A stretch of 64,000 bases of DNA, from the NCBI GenBank assembly GCA_026708005.1, contig JAPOVR010000087.1, forward strand, positions 1 to 64,000, written 5' to 3'. How positions within the stretch are numbered: position 1 is the stretch's first letter; each line of letters starts with the position of its first letter. This stretch comes from Actinomycetes bacterium. GTDB lineage: Bacteria; Actinomycetota; Thermoleophilia; Gaiellales; Gaiellaceae. The notes beneath the pieces were generated by a model that worked only from the letters and a program-made list of their open reading frames with translations, ran no database searches and was not told the DNA's origin. The position numbers and the translations under genes are program-made. Positions 24,631 through 34,696 of the stretch are shown here, one piece after another.

Positions 24631-25463
24631 GAGCGCAGTCGCTGCGCGCGTCTACGCGCCTCGTCGGCATCCTCGGCTGGCCCGTCGACCACTCGCTATC
24701 GCCGCGCATGCACAACGCGGCCTTCGCGGCGCTCGGCCTCGACTGGGCCTACGTGCCGCTGCCGGTGAGACCAGGCGACGTCGGCGAGGCAGTTCGTGGT
24801 CTGGTGGCGCTTGGCTTCGCAGGCGCAAACGTGACGATCCCGCACAAGGGCGCGGTCATCCCGTTCTGCGACGAGATCGACGTAGCGGCCGAACAGGCCG
24901 AGTCAGTCAACACGCTGCTCATCGAGGGCGGCCGGGTGGTCGGCTCCAGCACCGACGGGCTCGGGGTCTCGGCGACCACCATCACCGCCGACACGCACGT
25001 GCTGTTCCTGGGCGCCGGAGGAGCCGCCCGACCCGTCGCGACGGCCCTCCTCGCCGCGGGGGCAAGATCGGTGACGGTCGCAGCGCGCCGGCCCGAGGCC
25101 GCAGCCGAACTCGCCGAGCGTTTGCGCGCGATCGCCCCCGCCGGCCTGATCGACGTTGCGCGGGAGTGGCCTCCCGCCGGTGCCGGCGGGACCGTCCTCG
25201 TGAACGCAACCCCGGTCAAGGACGTCGTTGTGGTTGAGCCGCGAGCCGACCAGCAGGTCGTCGATCTCGCGTACCGGCCCGACGGCGCGCCAACCGCCCT
25301 CGTCGCAGCCGCTCGTGCGGCGGGCTGTCCGACCGTCGTCGATGGCCTCGAGTTCCTCGTTCGGCAGGGGGCGGCAAGCTTCGAGCGCTGGACGGGCAAG
25401 CCGGCGCCCGTTGGCGTCATGCGGCAGGCCGTCCGGGGCGGGGACGATCCAGAAGCGAGGTAG
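24621..25463 (+). CDS. aroE: Shikimate dehydrogenase
   Basis: Reduces 3-dehydroshikimate to shikimate with NADPH in the chorismate pathway. Shikimate-binding residues are in GWPVDHSLSPRMHNAAF, catalytic Lys in ANVTIPHKG, catalytic Asp in STDGLG, and the nucleotide-binding loop in FLGAGGAARPVATAL. At 280 aa it is typical. It starts 10 nt inside mltG and its stop touches the region of the aroC promoter, heading the aroE-aroC-aroKB group. Confidence 0.95.
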   Translation: MRVGAQSLRASTRLVGILGWPVDHSLSPRMHNAAFAALGLDWAYVPLPVRPGDVGEAVRGLVALGFAGANVTIPHKGAVIPFCDEIDVAAEQAESVNTLLIEGGRVVGSSTDGLGVSATTITADTHVLFLGAGGAARPVATALLAAGARSVTVAARRPEAAAELAERLRAIAPAGLIDVAREWPPAGAGGTVLVNATPVKDVVVVEPRADQQVVDLAYRPDGAPTALVAAARAAGCPTVVDGLEFLVRQGAASFERWTGKPAPVGVMRQAVRGGDDPEAR

Positions 25464-25466
25464 TGT
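25461..25466 (+). promoter_or_regulatory. Possible internal -10 box (TAGTGT) of aroC
   Basis: TAGTGT at the very end of aroE ends 8 nt before the GTG at 25475, the start that places VGLTMTTAGESHG at the N-terminus. Confidence 0.35.
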
Positions 25467-25474
25467 ATCTCGCC

Positions 25475-26575
25475 GTGGGGCTCACGATGACAACAGCCGG
25501 CGAGTCGCACGGCCCCGCACTGGTCGCGATCGTCTCCGGCATGCCCGCGGGTCTCGTGCTCGACCGAGAGGCGATCGACCACGACCTCTGGCGGCGGCAG
25601 CAGGGGTACGGACGAAGCCCGCGGCAGAAGCTCGAGAGCGACAAGATCGACGTCCTCAGCGGGCTTCGCCACGGCCGAACGCTCGGGACACCGCTGGCCC
25701 TCGTGGTCTGGAACCGCGACCACAAGAACTGGACCTGGGGCATGAGCCCGTGGCCGCCGACCGGCGAGCCGGAGGGGAAGGGTACGAAGCCGGTAACCCT
25801 GCCCCGCCCAGGCCACGCCGATCTCGCAGGTGTCATGAAGTACGAGCTGCCGGACGTACGGGATGCCCTCGAGCGGGCGAGTGCGCGCCACACGGCCGCG
25901 ATCGTCGCCGCTGGCGGCGTTGCCAAGGCGCTCCTGCACGAGATCGACGTCGGGGTCTCGAGCGAGGTTATGGCGGTTGGTGGTGCGTCGGGCGAGGAGG
26001 AGATTCGGGCGGCAATCGACGGGGCACGAAAGGACCGCGATACGCTCGGCGGAGTCGTCGAGGTGCGGGTAAAGGGGGCTCCACCTGGCCTCGGCTCGTA
26101 CGCGGCCAAGGATCAGCGCCTCGACGGTCGGCTGGCCTCGGCACTGCTCGGCACGCAGGCGGTGAAGGCCGCCGAGGTGGGCGGCGGGCTCGCGCTCGCA
26201 GAGCTGCGAGGGTCGGAAGCCCACGACGAGATCTTCCGTGACGAGGAGGGGTACTACCGCGAGACAAACCGCGCGGGAGGCATCGAGGCGGGCATCTCGA
26301 CCGGCCAGCCCATCGTCGTCCGAGCAGCGATGAAGCCGCTGCCAACGCTGATGCGGCCGCTGCGGTCGGTCGACCTCGAGACGAAGGAGCCGGCTGCCGC
26401 GCTCGTGGAGCGCAGCGACTTCTCCGCCGTGGAGGCGCTCGCGGTCGTCTGTGAGGCGGTGGTCGCGTTCGAGATGGCGGCAGCGGCGCGCGACAAGTTC
26501 GGCGGCGACTCGATCGGTGACCTCCTCGCCGCGCACCGCGCCTACGTCGAGCGCATCGACTGGGCGCCGCGGTAG
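25475..26575 (+). CDS. aroC: Chorismate synthase
   Basis: Converts EPSP to chorismate using reduced FMN. It begins with TTAGESHGPAL, the universal signature carrying an active-site His, and has RRQQGYGRSPRQKLESD, RPGHADLAGVMKYE, the ERASARHTA motif with the second His, and the C-terminal RSDFSAVEALAV region. Length is 366 aa from the GTG at 25475; an earlier GTG at 25463 would add four residues that are not conserved. It lies between aroE and aroKB in the shikimate cluster. Confidence 0.95.
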   Translation: MGLTMTTAGESHGPALVAIVSGMPAGLVLDREAIDHDLWRRQQGYGRSPRQKLESDKIDVLSGLRHGRTLGTPLALVVWNRDHKNWTWGMSPWPPTGEPEGKGTKPVTLPRPGHADLAGVMKYELPDVRDALERASARHTAAIVAAGGVAKALLHEIDVGVSSEVMAVGGASGEEEIRAAIDGARKDRDTLGGVVEVRVKGAPPGLGSYAAKDQRLDGRLASALLGTQAVKAAEVGGGLALAELRGSEAHDEIFRDEEGYYRETNRAGGIEAGISTGQPIVVRAAMKPLPTLMRPLRSVDLETKEPAAALVERSDFSAVEALAVVCEAVVAFEMAAAARDKFGGDSIGDLLAAHRAYVERIDWAPR

Positions 26576-26609
26576 CGGGCGCTCGCAGCACCGTGGGTTC
26601 GCAGGCGTG

Positions 26610-28052
26610 ATGGAGTGGGCCGTCAGCCGGCACGTGGCGCTGACCGGGTTCATGGGCTCGGGGAAGACGACGCTGGGCAGGCGCCTCGCCGGTGCGCTCG
26701 AGCGCCGCTTCGTGGACGTCGACGAGGAGCTTCAGGCCCGGCACGGCCTCTCGATCACCGAGATGTTCGAACGCCACGGGGAGGCGTGGTTCCGCGAGCG
26801 GGAAGCCGACGCCACCACAGAGCTCCTGGCCGACCCTGAGCCCGCCGTGTTCGCCCTCGGCGGCGGTGCGGTCATGGCTCCCGCGATACAGGCTGCGCTT
26901 CGGCTGCGGGCTGTCACCGCCTACCTGGATGTGCCGGCGGACGAGGCCTGGCGGCGAGTTGCGGGCAGCGGCCGGCCGTTGGCACAGGACAAGGCGGCAT
27001 TCGTACGCCTCTACGAGGAGCGCCTGCCCACCTACCGCGCCTGCGCTGACGTCGTCGGGGATGACCTCGACCCTCTACTGCTCGGCCTTGGCGGCATCGT
27101 CGTCTCGCGCGGCGCACTCGGTGAGCTCCAGACGTATCTGCCACCCGACGGGCCGATCGCGCTGATCGCCGACCACCGCGTTCTCGAGCTCCACCCGCCT
27201 GCTCTTGGCCCGCGGCTCGCGCAGACCCTGACGGTCGCCTCCGGGGAGGAGGCCAAGCGGCCCGAGGTGTGCCACGAGCTTTGGAACGAGCTGGCAATCG
27301 ACCGAGCCGGGCTCGTGGTGGGCCTGGGCGGTGGCACCGCAACCGACGTCGCGGGCTTCGTTGCAGCGACATACCTCCGCGGCGTGCGGTGGGCCGCGGT
27401 GCCGTCGACCCTCGTCGGCCAGGTCGATGCGGCGATCGGGGGCAAGACCGGAATCGACTTGGCCAAGGGGAAGAACCTCGTGGGGGCGTTTCACCTGCCC
27501 GCTCGCGTTATCAGCGACCCGGACCTCCTCGCGACGCTTCCCGCCGCCCAGCGCGCGGAGGGAATGGCGGAGGTGGTCAAGACCGGGCTGCTCGCAGGGC
27601 ACCCGATCTGGGAGCTCGGCGAGTGCGAGATGGTCAGCGCCGCAGCGGCGTTCAAGGCCGCTGTGTGCATCGCTGACCCGGCCGAGACAGGGCGCCGGGC
27701 GATCCTCAACCTCGGCCATACCTTCGCTCACGGGCTGGAGGCCGCCGGCGGCTATCGGGGCCCGACGCACGGTGAGGCGGTCTCGCTCGGCCTCCGCGCA
27801 GCCCTGCGCCTGTCGGTCAGGCACCTCGGTCTCGACGCCGACGTGATGCATCAGCTGGACGAGCTGCTGCCGGTCGAGCCCGCCCGGGTCGATCTCGACG
27901 CAGCGTGGCGGGCGATGTCATTCGACAAGAAGGCACGTGACGGGAGGCTGCGGCTCGTGCTGCTGCAGGCGCCCGGCGAGCCCGTCTTCGGCATCGAGCT
28001 TCCAGCCGACGAGGTTCGCGGCGAGCTTGCGCGGCTCGTGGCCTCCGCGTAG
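26610..28052 (+). CDS. aroKB: Bifunctional shikimate kinase / 3-dehydroquinate synthase
   Basis: A 480-aa fusion of two shikimate enzymes. Residues about 1-165 are shikimate kinase: P-loop GFMGSGKTTLGRRLA, FVDVDEELQ with the shikimate-binding Asp, and the lid Arg in SGRPLAQDK. Residues about 170-480 are dehydroquinate synthase: GLGGGTATDVAGFVAATYLR, PSTLVGQVDAAIGGKTGID, the metal ligand Glu in EGMAEVVKTG, and His ligands in NLGHTFAHGLEAA and PTHGEAVSLGL. The fusion is in frame with no internal start needed. ATG at 26610 (preceded directly by GTG) gives the expected kinase N-terminus; a longer open frame upstream is low-complexity shadow. Confidence 0.92.
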   Translation: MEWAVSRHVALTGFMGSGKTTLGRRLAGALERRFVDVDEELQARHGLSITEMFERHGEAWFREREADATTELLADPEPAVFALGGGAVMAPAIQAALRLRAVTAYLDVPADEAWRRVAGSGRPLAQDKAAFVRLYEERLPTYRACADVVGDDLDPLLLGLGGIVVSRGALGELQTYLPPDGPIALIADHRVLELHPPALGPRLAQTLTVASGEEAKRPEVCHELWNELAIDRAGLVVGLGGGTATDVAGFVAATYLRGVRWAAVPSTLVGQVDAAIGGKTGIDLAKGKNLVGAFHLPARVISDPDLLATLPAAQRAEGMAEVVKTGLLAGHPIWELGECEMVSAAAAFKAAVCIADPAETGRRAILNLGHTFAHGLEAAGGYRGPTHGEAVSLGLRAALRLSVRHLGLDADVMHQLDELLPVEPARVDLDAAWRAMSFDKKARDGRLRLVLLQAPGEPVFGIELPADEVRGELARLVASA

Positions 28053-28453
28053 AGGCCTGTCCGGTTAGATCAGCCCGGTTGCTCGGTCCCGTGGTCCGGC
28101 CGTCGCCGCGGTGGTTGGTGACCTCGAGGTGTGAGGTGTACGGCTGTCCGGCCTCCGGGGTCGGACGGGTCGGCGCGCGCTCGGCGTCTCGAGCAGAGGA
28201 CCTTTGGAGCGCGCTGGCGGTGGCCGAAGAGGCCCGGCTGCTGCGTTTCCGTCGGCCAGGTGGTGCAGAGGGCACGGTTGTTCGAGAGCGTGCCCGTGGC
28301 CGAAGAGGCCCAGCTGCGTGCGTTGAGCAGACAGGGTGGCGAGCCGCTGGGCGCGGGCGGCAGCCGGGAGGAGGGTGGCGGAGCCACTGATCTCCCCGGC
28401 AGCCCGCGAGCGGCCGCGCCAGGCCGGTGGCCGCGAGCCGGCGTCAGCCACCG

Positions 28454-28570
28454 CAGAGGGCAGCCCGCCCTCCACCCACCACCCGGGGGAGGGTAGCCCA
28501 AGGTGGCGTGCGGCTTTCGCGCGATCTGTCACAAAAGCGTCACGAGACTGTGCCAACTCTGCTCTGTGCC
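28454..28570 (-). repeat. Dispersed ~100-bp intergenic element, copy D
   Basis: Minus-oriented copy with CTCGTGACGCTTTTGTGACA, then GGGCTACCCTCCCCCGGGTG and the G-run. It is the only clear copy not downstream of a co-oriented gene: aroKB ends on its left and aroQ starts on its right, both plus. To its left the word GTGGCCGAAGAGGCCC occurs at 28220 and 28296. No gene is evident in 28053-29008. Confidence 0.85.
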
Positions 28571-28993
28571 AATTCCGCTCAACTCGAGAACCGTGCCCCC
28601 AGCTGCAGCCTTCATTGCGCCAATCTCACTCGGCCGCGCCGCCCGGTTGGGCGGACACCTTGGGACAACCTGGGGGACAACCTGAGGGCTGGCTTGATGT
28701 CCCGGCTTGACGGTTCAGCTCGAGAACCCGCTCGCAGACCAGGCCGGAGCACACACAGAGGGGCAGCCGCCGCCATGCCTGTGGCTAGAGCCGCCTTGCA
28801 ACCAAACAGCGCGGGACGAGCACACCGACGCCCGGTGCTCCTGCTTCAGCCCTCGCGTTGCGGTTCAGGCTCAGCCGGGCCTTCCGCGCCGAGCAGCCTC
28901 GGCACGCGCAGCCTCCAGGGAGACCCGAAGAGGGGCCGCGCTGGGAATCTCGACCCAGAGCGCCGGGTGAACCGGCTCGCGTGGACACCCACC

Positions 28994-28999
28994 TACACT
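28994..28999 (+). promoter_or_regulatory. -10 box (TACACT) of aroQ
   Basis: TACACT ends 9 nt before the GTG at 29009 and would drive the aroQ-pepQ pair. Confidence 0.5.
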
Positions 29000-29008
29000 G
29001 CACGCATC

Positions 29009-29434
29009 GTGCAGATCGCGGTCATCAACGGAGTCAACCTGAACGCCCTGGGAGACCGCGATCCCGACATCTACTGCACGATCACCTACGGCGAGCTCGA
29101 AACACGGGTCTACGAGTGGGCGAGCCACCTTGCCGTGACGGCTCGCTGCTTCCAGACGAACCACGAGGGTCAACTCGTCGACTGGTGCCACGAGGCCCGC
29201 TCATGGGCCGACGGGGTCGTGATCAACCCCGGCGCCTGGACGCACTACAGCTACGCGATCCGCGACGCGCTCGAGCTTTTCACCGTGCCCATTGTCGAGG
29301 TGCACCTCTCCGACATCACGGCCCGCGAGGAGTTTCGGAGGCAGTCGGTGATCGCTGATCTCGCTGCGGCGCGAATCGTCGGCCAGGGCGCAGACGGCTA
29401 CCGCCAGGCGCTCGAGTTCCTCACATCACGCTGA
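29009..29434 (+). CDS. aroQ: Type II 3-dehydroquinate dehydratase
   Basis: Dehydrates 3-dehydroquinate to 3-dehydroshikimate; dodecameric flavodoxin-like fold. Family landmarks are VINGVNLNALGDRDPDIYC (Arg and Tyr of the active-site lid), NHEGQLVDW, VINPGAWTHYSYAIRDAL with the catalytic His, and EVHLSDITAREEFRRQSV. Length 141 aa is normal. The much longer open frame upstream (from 28427) lacks conservation, and the GTG at 29009 is supported by the -10 box. Its TGA shares one base with the next ATG. Confidence 0.93.
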   Translation: MQIAVINGVNLNALGDRDPDIYCTITYGELETRVYEWASHLAVTARCFQTNHEGQLVDWCHEARSWADGVVINPGAWTHYSYAIRDALELFTVPIVEVHLSDITAREEFRRQSVIADLAAARIVGQGADGYRQALEFLTSR

Positions 29435-30492
29435 TGACCTCGCGGGTAGGGCGCCTCCGAGCCGAGCTTGAGGCACTGCCTGCGGCGGCGTTTCTTGTCA
29501 CCACTCCGGTCAACGTCCACTACCTGACCGGCCTCATCAGCTCGAACGCCGCGCTGCTCGTGACGGCGGAGGAGCTGCTGCTCTTCACCGATGGCCGCTA
29601 TGTGGAGGCGGCCGGTCGGCTCGAAGGCCTCACCGTGGTGCCGGTGGAGCGCAGTCTGTCGCTCGAGCTCGGGAGTCGGCTGCACCAGCTCACCCCGGGC
29701 CCGGTTGCCTTTGAGTCGAGCCGCATGACGGTCGCCGACCACGGGCGCGTCGCCCGCAGTGGCGTCGTGCTCACCTCCGTCGAGCGGGCGGTCGAGCGGC
29801 TGCGCGAGGTCAAGGAGCCGGACGAGCTGACGGCCATCCGACGATCGGCTGCGCTCTTGACCACGGCGTTCGAGCGGCTGACCCAGGAGCAGGTCGTCGG
29901 CCGGACCGAGGTCGAGCTCGCGCGCTGGCTTGCGAGGACGCTGACCGATGAGCTCGGCGCGCAGGGGCTGGCCTTCGAGCCCATTGTCGCCTCTGGGCCC
30001 AATACTGCGCTGCCACACCACCATGCAGGCGACCGGGTCATCGCGGCCGACGAGCTGCTGCTCGTGGACGCGGGTTGCGTCGTCGATGGCTATAGCTCCG
30101 ACTGCACTCGCACGTTCGCAACGGGCACGCTCGACGACGAGCTGCGCCAGATGTACGACGCCTGCCAACGGGTCCAGGCCGCATCCGTCCAGCGCGTGCG
30201 CGCGGGTGTGCTCGGCTGCGATCTGGATCGCGAGCACCGGGAGGTGCTGTCAGACGCGGGCTACGAGGCGCTCCACAGCCTCGGCCACGGCGTCGGGCTA
30301 GAGGTACATGAGGGCCCGCGCCTCGCAAAGACGGTGGAGGATGCCCTCCGCATCGGCTGCGTCGTGACCGTTGAGCCGGGTATCTACGCCAGCGGGAAAG
30401 GCGGCGTACGGATCGAGGATCTCGTGGCCGTCACCGCAGATGGCGCCGAGATCCTCACCCTTCTGCCGCGCAATCTCGCCGTGCTCGAGTAG
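29434..30492 (+). CDS. pepQ: M24 family Xaa-Pro aminopeptidase/dipeptidase
   Basis: A pita-bread-fold metallopeptidase cleaving Xaa-Pro bonds. The N-terminal creatinase-like domain (residues 1-125) precedes a catalytic domain with metal ligands in LLVDAGCVVDGYSSDCTRTF (two Asp), SLGHGVGLEVHEGP (His), VTVEPGIY (Glu) and VRIEDLV (Glu). Length 352 aa. It lies in the conserved aroQ-pepQ-efp order. Whether it acts on dipeptides or longer peptides cannot be told from sequence. Confidence 0.9.
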   Translation: MTSRVGRLRAELEALPAAAFLVTTPVNVHYLTGLISSNAALLVTAEELLLFTDGRYVEAAGRLEGLTVVPVERSLSLELGSRLHQLTPGPVAFESSRMTVADHGRVARSGVVLTSVERAVERLREVKEPDELTAIRRSAALLTTAFERLTQEQVVGRTEVELARWLARTLTDELGAQGLAFEPIVASGPNTALPHHHAGDRVIAADELLLVDAGCVVDGYSSDCTRTFATGTLDDELRQMYDACQRVQAASVQRVRAGVLGCDLDREHREVLSDAGYEALHSLGHGVGLEVHEGPRLAKTVEDALRIGCVVTVEPGIYASGKGGVRIEDLVAVTADGAEILTLLPRNLAVLE

Positions 30493-30528
30493 CGGCGGCC
30501 CGACGGGCTCAGGGGCCGCCCGGGCGTC

Positions 30529-30534
30529 TACACT
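30529..30534 (+). promoter_or_regulatory. -10 box (TACACT) of efp operon
   Basis: TACACT ends 9 nt before the efp ATG at 30544. Confidence 0.55.
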
Positions 30535-30543
30535 CAGACCGCG

Positions 30544-31110
30544 ATGGCCGAGATCATCAACACGAACCAGTTTCGGAACGGCATGCACATCGGGCTCGAC
30601 GGGGGCGTGTGGAGAATCGTCTCCTTCCAGCACGTGAAACCCGGAAAGGGCGGGGCCTTCGTGCGCACCAAGCTCAAGAATCTCGAGAGCGGGTCGCTCG
30701 TTGACAAGACCTTTCGGGCAGGCGAGAAGATGCCGCGTGTCCACACCGAGACGAAGAACGTCCAGTACCTCTATGACCAGGGTGACGAGGTCGTCTTCAT
30801 GGATCAGGAGACCTACGACCAGTTCCCGCTTCGCCGGGATGATGTCGAGGAGGAGCTCGCGTTCCTGTTGCCGTCGGCGATCGTTCAGCTGCTCACCGTT
30901 GATGGCCGCCCGGCCGGGATCCAGCTACCGACAACCGTCAAGCTTGTCGTTGCCGAGACAGAGCCGGGAGTCAAGGGCGATACGGTCTCGAACGTCACGA
31001 AGCCGGCGACGCTCGAGACGGGCGCGGTTGTTCAGGTCCCGCTCTTCGTGAACACTGGCGACCGCATTAAGGTCGACACCCGCGAGTACCGCTACACGTC
31101 CCGCGCGTAG
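30544..31110 (+). CDS. efp: Elongation factor P
   Basis: Rescues ribosomes stalled at polyproline motifs. It has the KOW-like N-terminal domain with HVKPGKGGAFVRTKLKNL; the tip residue is Lys in GKGGA (about residue 36), suggesting either unmodified use or a lysine modification. Two OB domains follow, ending RIKVDTREYRYTSRA. Length 188 aa is canonical. The accB-like fusion starts 16 nt downstream, so the two are co-transcribed. Confidence 0.97.
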   Translation: MAEIINTNQFRNGMHIGLDGGVWRIVSFQHVKPGKGGAFVRTKLKNLESGSLVDKTFRAGEKMPRVHTETKNVQYLYDQGDEVVFMDQETYDQFPLRRDDVEEELAFLLPSAIVQLLTVDGRPAGIQLPTTVKLVVAETEPGVKGDTVSNVTKPATLETGAVVQVPLFVNTGDRIKVDTREYRYTSRA

Positions 31111-31126
31111 CGCTCCCGCGAGCACC

Positions 31127-32947
31127 ATGCCAGCTCTCGTCGATACGACCATTCGACTTCTCTCCCAGGATCCCCTCGCAGGCTCGGTGGGAAGCGCCCG
31201 CGTACTCGAGCTTGCCGAGACCCTCGACCTCGCCGGTTTCGAGACGCTCGAGGTGTCCGGGGGTGGGTGCTTCGAAGAGCTTGTACGGCGCGGCGTCGAG
31301 AGCCCCTGGGAACGCATTCGGGCGCTCAAGGCGCGCTGTCACACTCCCCTTGGTATTGCGCTTCGCGGCCGTTTCCTCGTCGGCACGCGCCCGGTGTCAG
31401 GCGACCTCGTCCGACGCTTCGTTGCGAGCGCGGCCGAGAGCGGGGTTGACGTGTTCCGCATTCACGACCCGCTCAACGACCCGGCCAATCTTCGGGAGGC
31501 AGCCGAGGCGGTGACGAGCGCCGGGAAGGAGCTCGTCGTTGGGCTGCTCCACGACCCAATCCGCGCCGGCGACCTTGGCGAGTTGCTCTCGCGAGCCGGC
31601 GAGCTCGCCGAGCTTGGTGTATCGAAGGTGGTCGTCGACGACCCGGCCGGCTCGCTTGCCGCTGCCCGCATCCGCGAGGCAGTCGAGCGGGTGCGCGACG
31701 TGTCGGGGCTCCCGGTCGGCCTCCACTCGCAGGGTGCGGCGGGGCGCGCTCTTGCCGCATCGATCGAGGCGGGACGGGGCGGTGCATCGCCGATCGGTGC
31801 CGCGCTCTATCCGGTCGCGGTTGCCCTGTACCGACCCTCCGCGGAGGCGTTGGCCGAGACGTTCGCGAGCCTTGGGATGGAGACCGGTATCGACGTCGAG
31901 GCGCTCTGGCACGCCGACAGCCTCGTGGCCGAGGCGCTGGACGAGGCTCCGACGCTCGGCCTCTCGCCGGGTCTGGCTTCCCATGCGGCCCGGCGGGGCG
32001 TGCCGATCGGTGTCGTCGCCGATCTAGCTGCAGCGCTTCACGCTCAGGGCCGCGGCGACCGCCTCAACGAGGTGCTCGACGAGCTCGTCGCCGTGCGCGA
32101 AGCGGCGGGCTGGCCGCCGCTCGTGGCGCCGATTGGCCAGATCCTCGCATCGCAAGCGCTGCTCCACGTGCTCTCGGCGCAGCGGTGGAGCGCACTGGTG
32201 GACGACCTGCCGGCGCTGCTCCAAGGCCGGTACGGGCGGATGCCCGGCGAGGTACTGCCTGAAGCGCTCAGGGCGGTTGAGCTTCGGGGCGAGGCAGCCC
32301 AGCCAGATCAGCCCAGCGCTCTCGACGAGCTCCGCGATCAGGCCGGCGAGATTGCATCGAGCGAAGAGGAGCTGTTGCTGCTCGCCCTGTTCGGAGAACA
32401 CGCCGAACAGCTGCTTCGCAACATGCGCGCGCGCACGGCCAGCAAGCCCGTGGCTGCCGACACGGCCGGCCCAGCCGACACGGCCGCCCGCGTCCGAGAG
32501 CTCGTCGAGATCGTGGAGCAGTCAGGGATGGACGAGGTGACAGTCGAGGAAGGTGACGTGCGGGTAACCGTGCGGCGCGGAGTTGTCGAGGAGGAGAGCC
32601 AACCGCGGCCAGGCAAGCTGCCCTTTCCTGCCGCCGAGCCCGACCAAACCGCGCCCGCGCTCGAGCCGAGCCCTGCTCTGGCCGCGATGCAGGTGCAGTC
32701 GCCGATGGTCGGCACGTTCTACCGCGGCCCCGAGCCGGGCGCCTCCCCGTTCGTGGACGTCGGCGACACCGTCGCCCCAGGCCAGACGCTCTGCATCCTC
32801 GAGGCCATGAAGCTCATGAACGAGATCAAGGCCGAGCATGAGGGGATCGTGCGACGCATCTGTGTCGAGAACGAGGCGCCTGTCGAGTATGGGCAGGTGC
32901 TGTTCGAGCTCGAAGTGCTCAACGGCCGCCCGTTGGATGCGCTCTGA
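31127..32947 (+). CDS. accB: Biotin carboxyl carrier protein fused to degenerate carboxyltransferase domain
   Basis: A 606-aa fusion in the accB position of aroQ-pepQ-efp-accB-accC-nusB. Residues ~1-260 resemble the TIM-barrel carboxyltransferase of oxaloacetate decarboxylase/pyruvate carboxylase: VDTTIR, IALRGRFLVGTRPVSGD, GVDVFRIHDPLNDPANLREA. Residues ~290-430 match the following PYC/OADA conserved domain. Residues ~465-500 (VRELVEIVEQSGMDEVTVEE) are AccB-like and ~530-606 form the biotinyl domain with ILEAMKLMNEIKAEH (biotin Lys ~562). Catalytic features are lost: RDAHQS is absent, the carbamylated Lys of KDMAG is Asp (VDDPAGS), and the metal-binding HTH is HSQ. It therefore probably serves acetyl/acyl-CoA carboxylase with AccC, with an inactive scaffold-like front half. 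Confidence 0.85.
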   Translation: MPALVDTTIRLLSQDPLAGSVGSARVLELAETLDLAGFETLEVSGGGCFEELVRRGVESPWERIRALKARCHTPLGIALRGRFLVGTRPVSGDLVRRFVASAAESGVDVFRIHDPLNDPANLREAAEAVTSAGKELVVGLLHDPIRAGDLGELLSRAGELAELGVSKVVVDDPAGSLAAARIREAVERVRDVSGLPVGLHSQGAAGRALAASIEAGRGGASPIGAALYPVAVALYRPSAEALAETFASLGMETGIDVEALWHADSLVAEALDEAPTLGLSPGLASHAARRGVPIGVVADLAAALHAQGRGDRLNEVLDELVAVREAAGWPPLVAPIGQILASQALLHVLSAQRWSALVDDLPALLQGRYGRMPGEVLPEALRAVELRGEAAQPDQPSALDELRDQAGEIASSEEELLLLALFGEHAEQLLRNMRARTASKPVAADTAGPADTAARVRELVEIVEQSGMDEVTVEEGDVRVTVRRGVVEEESQPRPGKLPFPAAEPDQTAPALEPSPALAAMQVQSPMVGTFYRGPEPGASPFVDVGDTVAPGQTLCILEAMKLMNEIKAEHEGIVRRICVENEAPVEYGQVLFELEVLNGRPLDAL

Positions 32948-33340
32948 TGCCACCGGTCGCCAGCGCCGGGCTCTTGCCTCGGCTGCGGCTCAGCGGATGC
33001 CCGCCTGCGCCCCGCTGGGCTCTCGGTGGGGTGGGCAGGGCGCGTTCCCCGCACCCTGCTCCTGTCCGGAAGGGACGCGTCCACGATGGCCAGGGGCTTC
33101 GGGGCCGGCCGCGTGCCTCCCTCCGGCTTCAACGGTAGAAGGCAAATGCGCGCGCGTGGTGCGCTGGGTGTGCAGTAAGACATACGAGCCGATGCCAAGA
33201 TCGCGCAATGCCGAGCGCTCGACGGCGCCCAGCCCGGAATCGCCGGCCGCCCGCAACGCGGAGCGGCCAGCGCCGAGCCGAGCATGCCCCTCCGACGAGA
33301 GCGTGCCCGCGATGGGCGGCTTGCGTGGTGCCGTGGGGAG
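32948..33340 (+). other. 393-bp gap between accB-like gene and accC
   Basis: accB and accC usually abut, but here 393 nt separate them. No convincing gene, hairpin or repeat-family copy was seen. The stretch is GC-rich with scattered short open frames whose products are Arg/Pro/Ala-rich. It may hold the accC promoter, but no strong -10 box at the right distance was found. Confidence 0.5.

Positions 33341-34692
<1,352 letters not shown>

Positions 34693-34696
<4 letters not shown>

Noticed and set aside
24749-26653. A 634-codon open frame antisense to aroE-aroC
   Set aside because: Covers two complete enzymes on the other strand; no domains.
28454-28570. Interpreting the dispersed element as a known riboswitch (for example c-di-AMP type)
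   Set aside because: None of the conserved riboswitch core sequences were recognised, and most copies lie downstream rather than upstream of genes.
28427-29008. Extending aroQ upstream to 28427
   Set aside because: The extension translates repeat copy D and low-complexity sequence; the type II dehydroquinase N-terminus and a -10 box fix the start at 29009.
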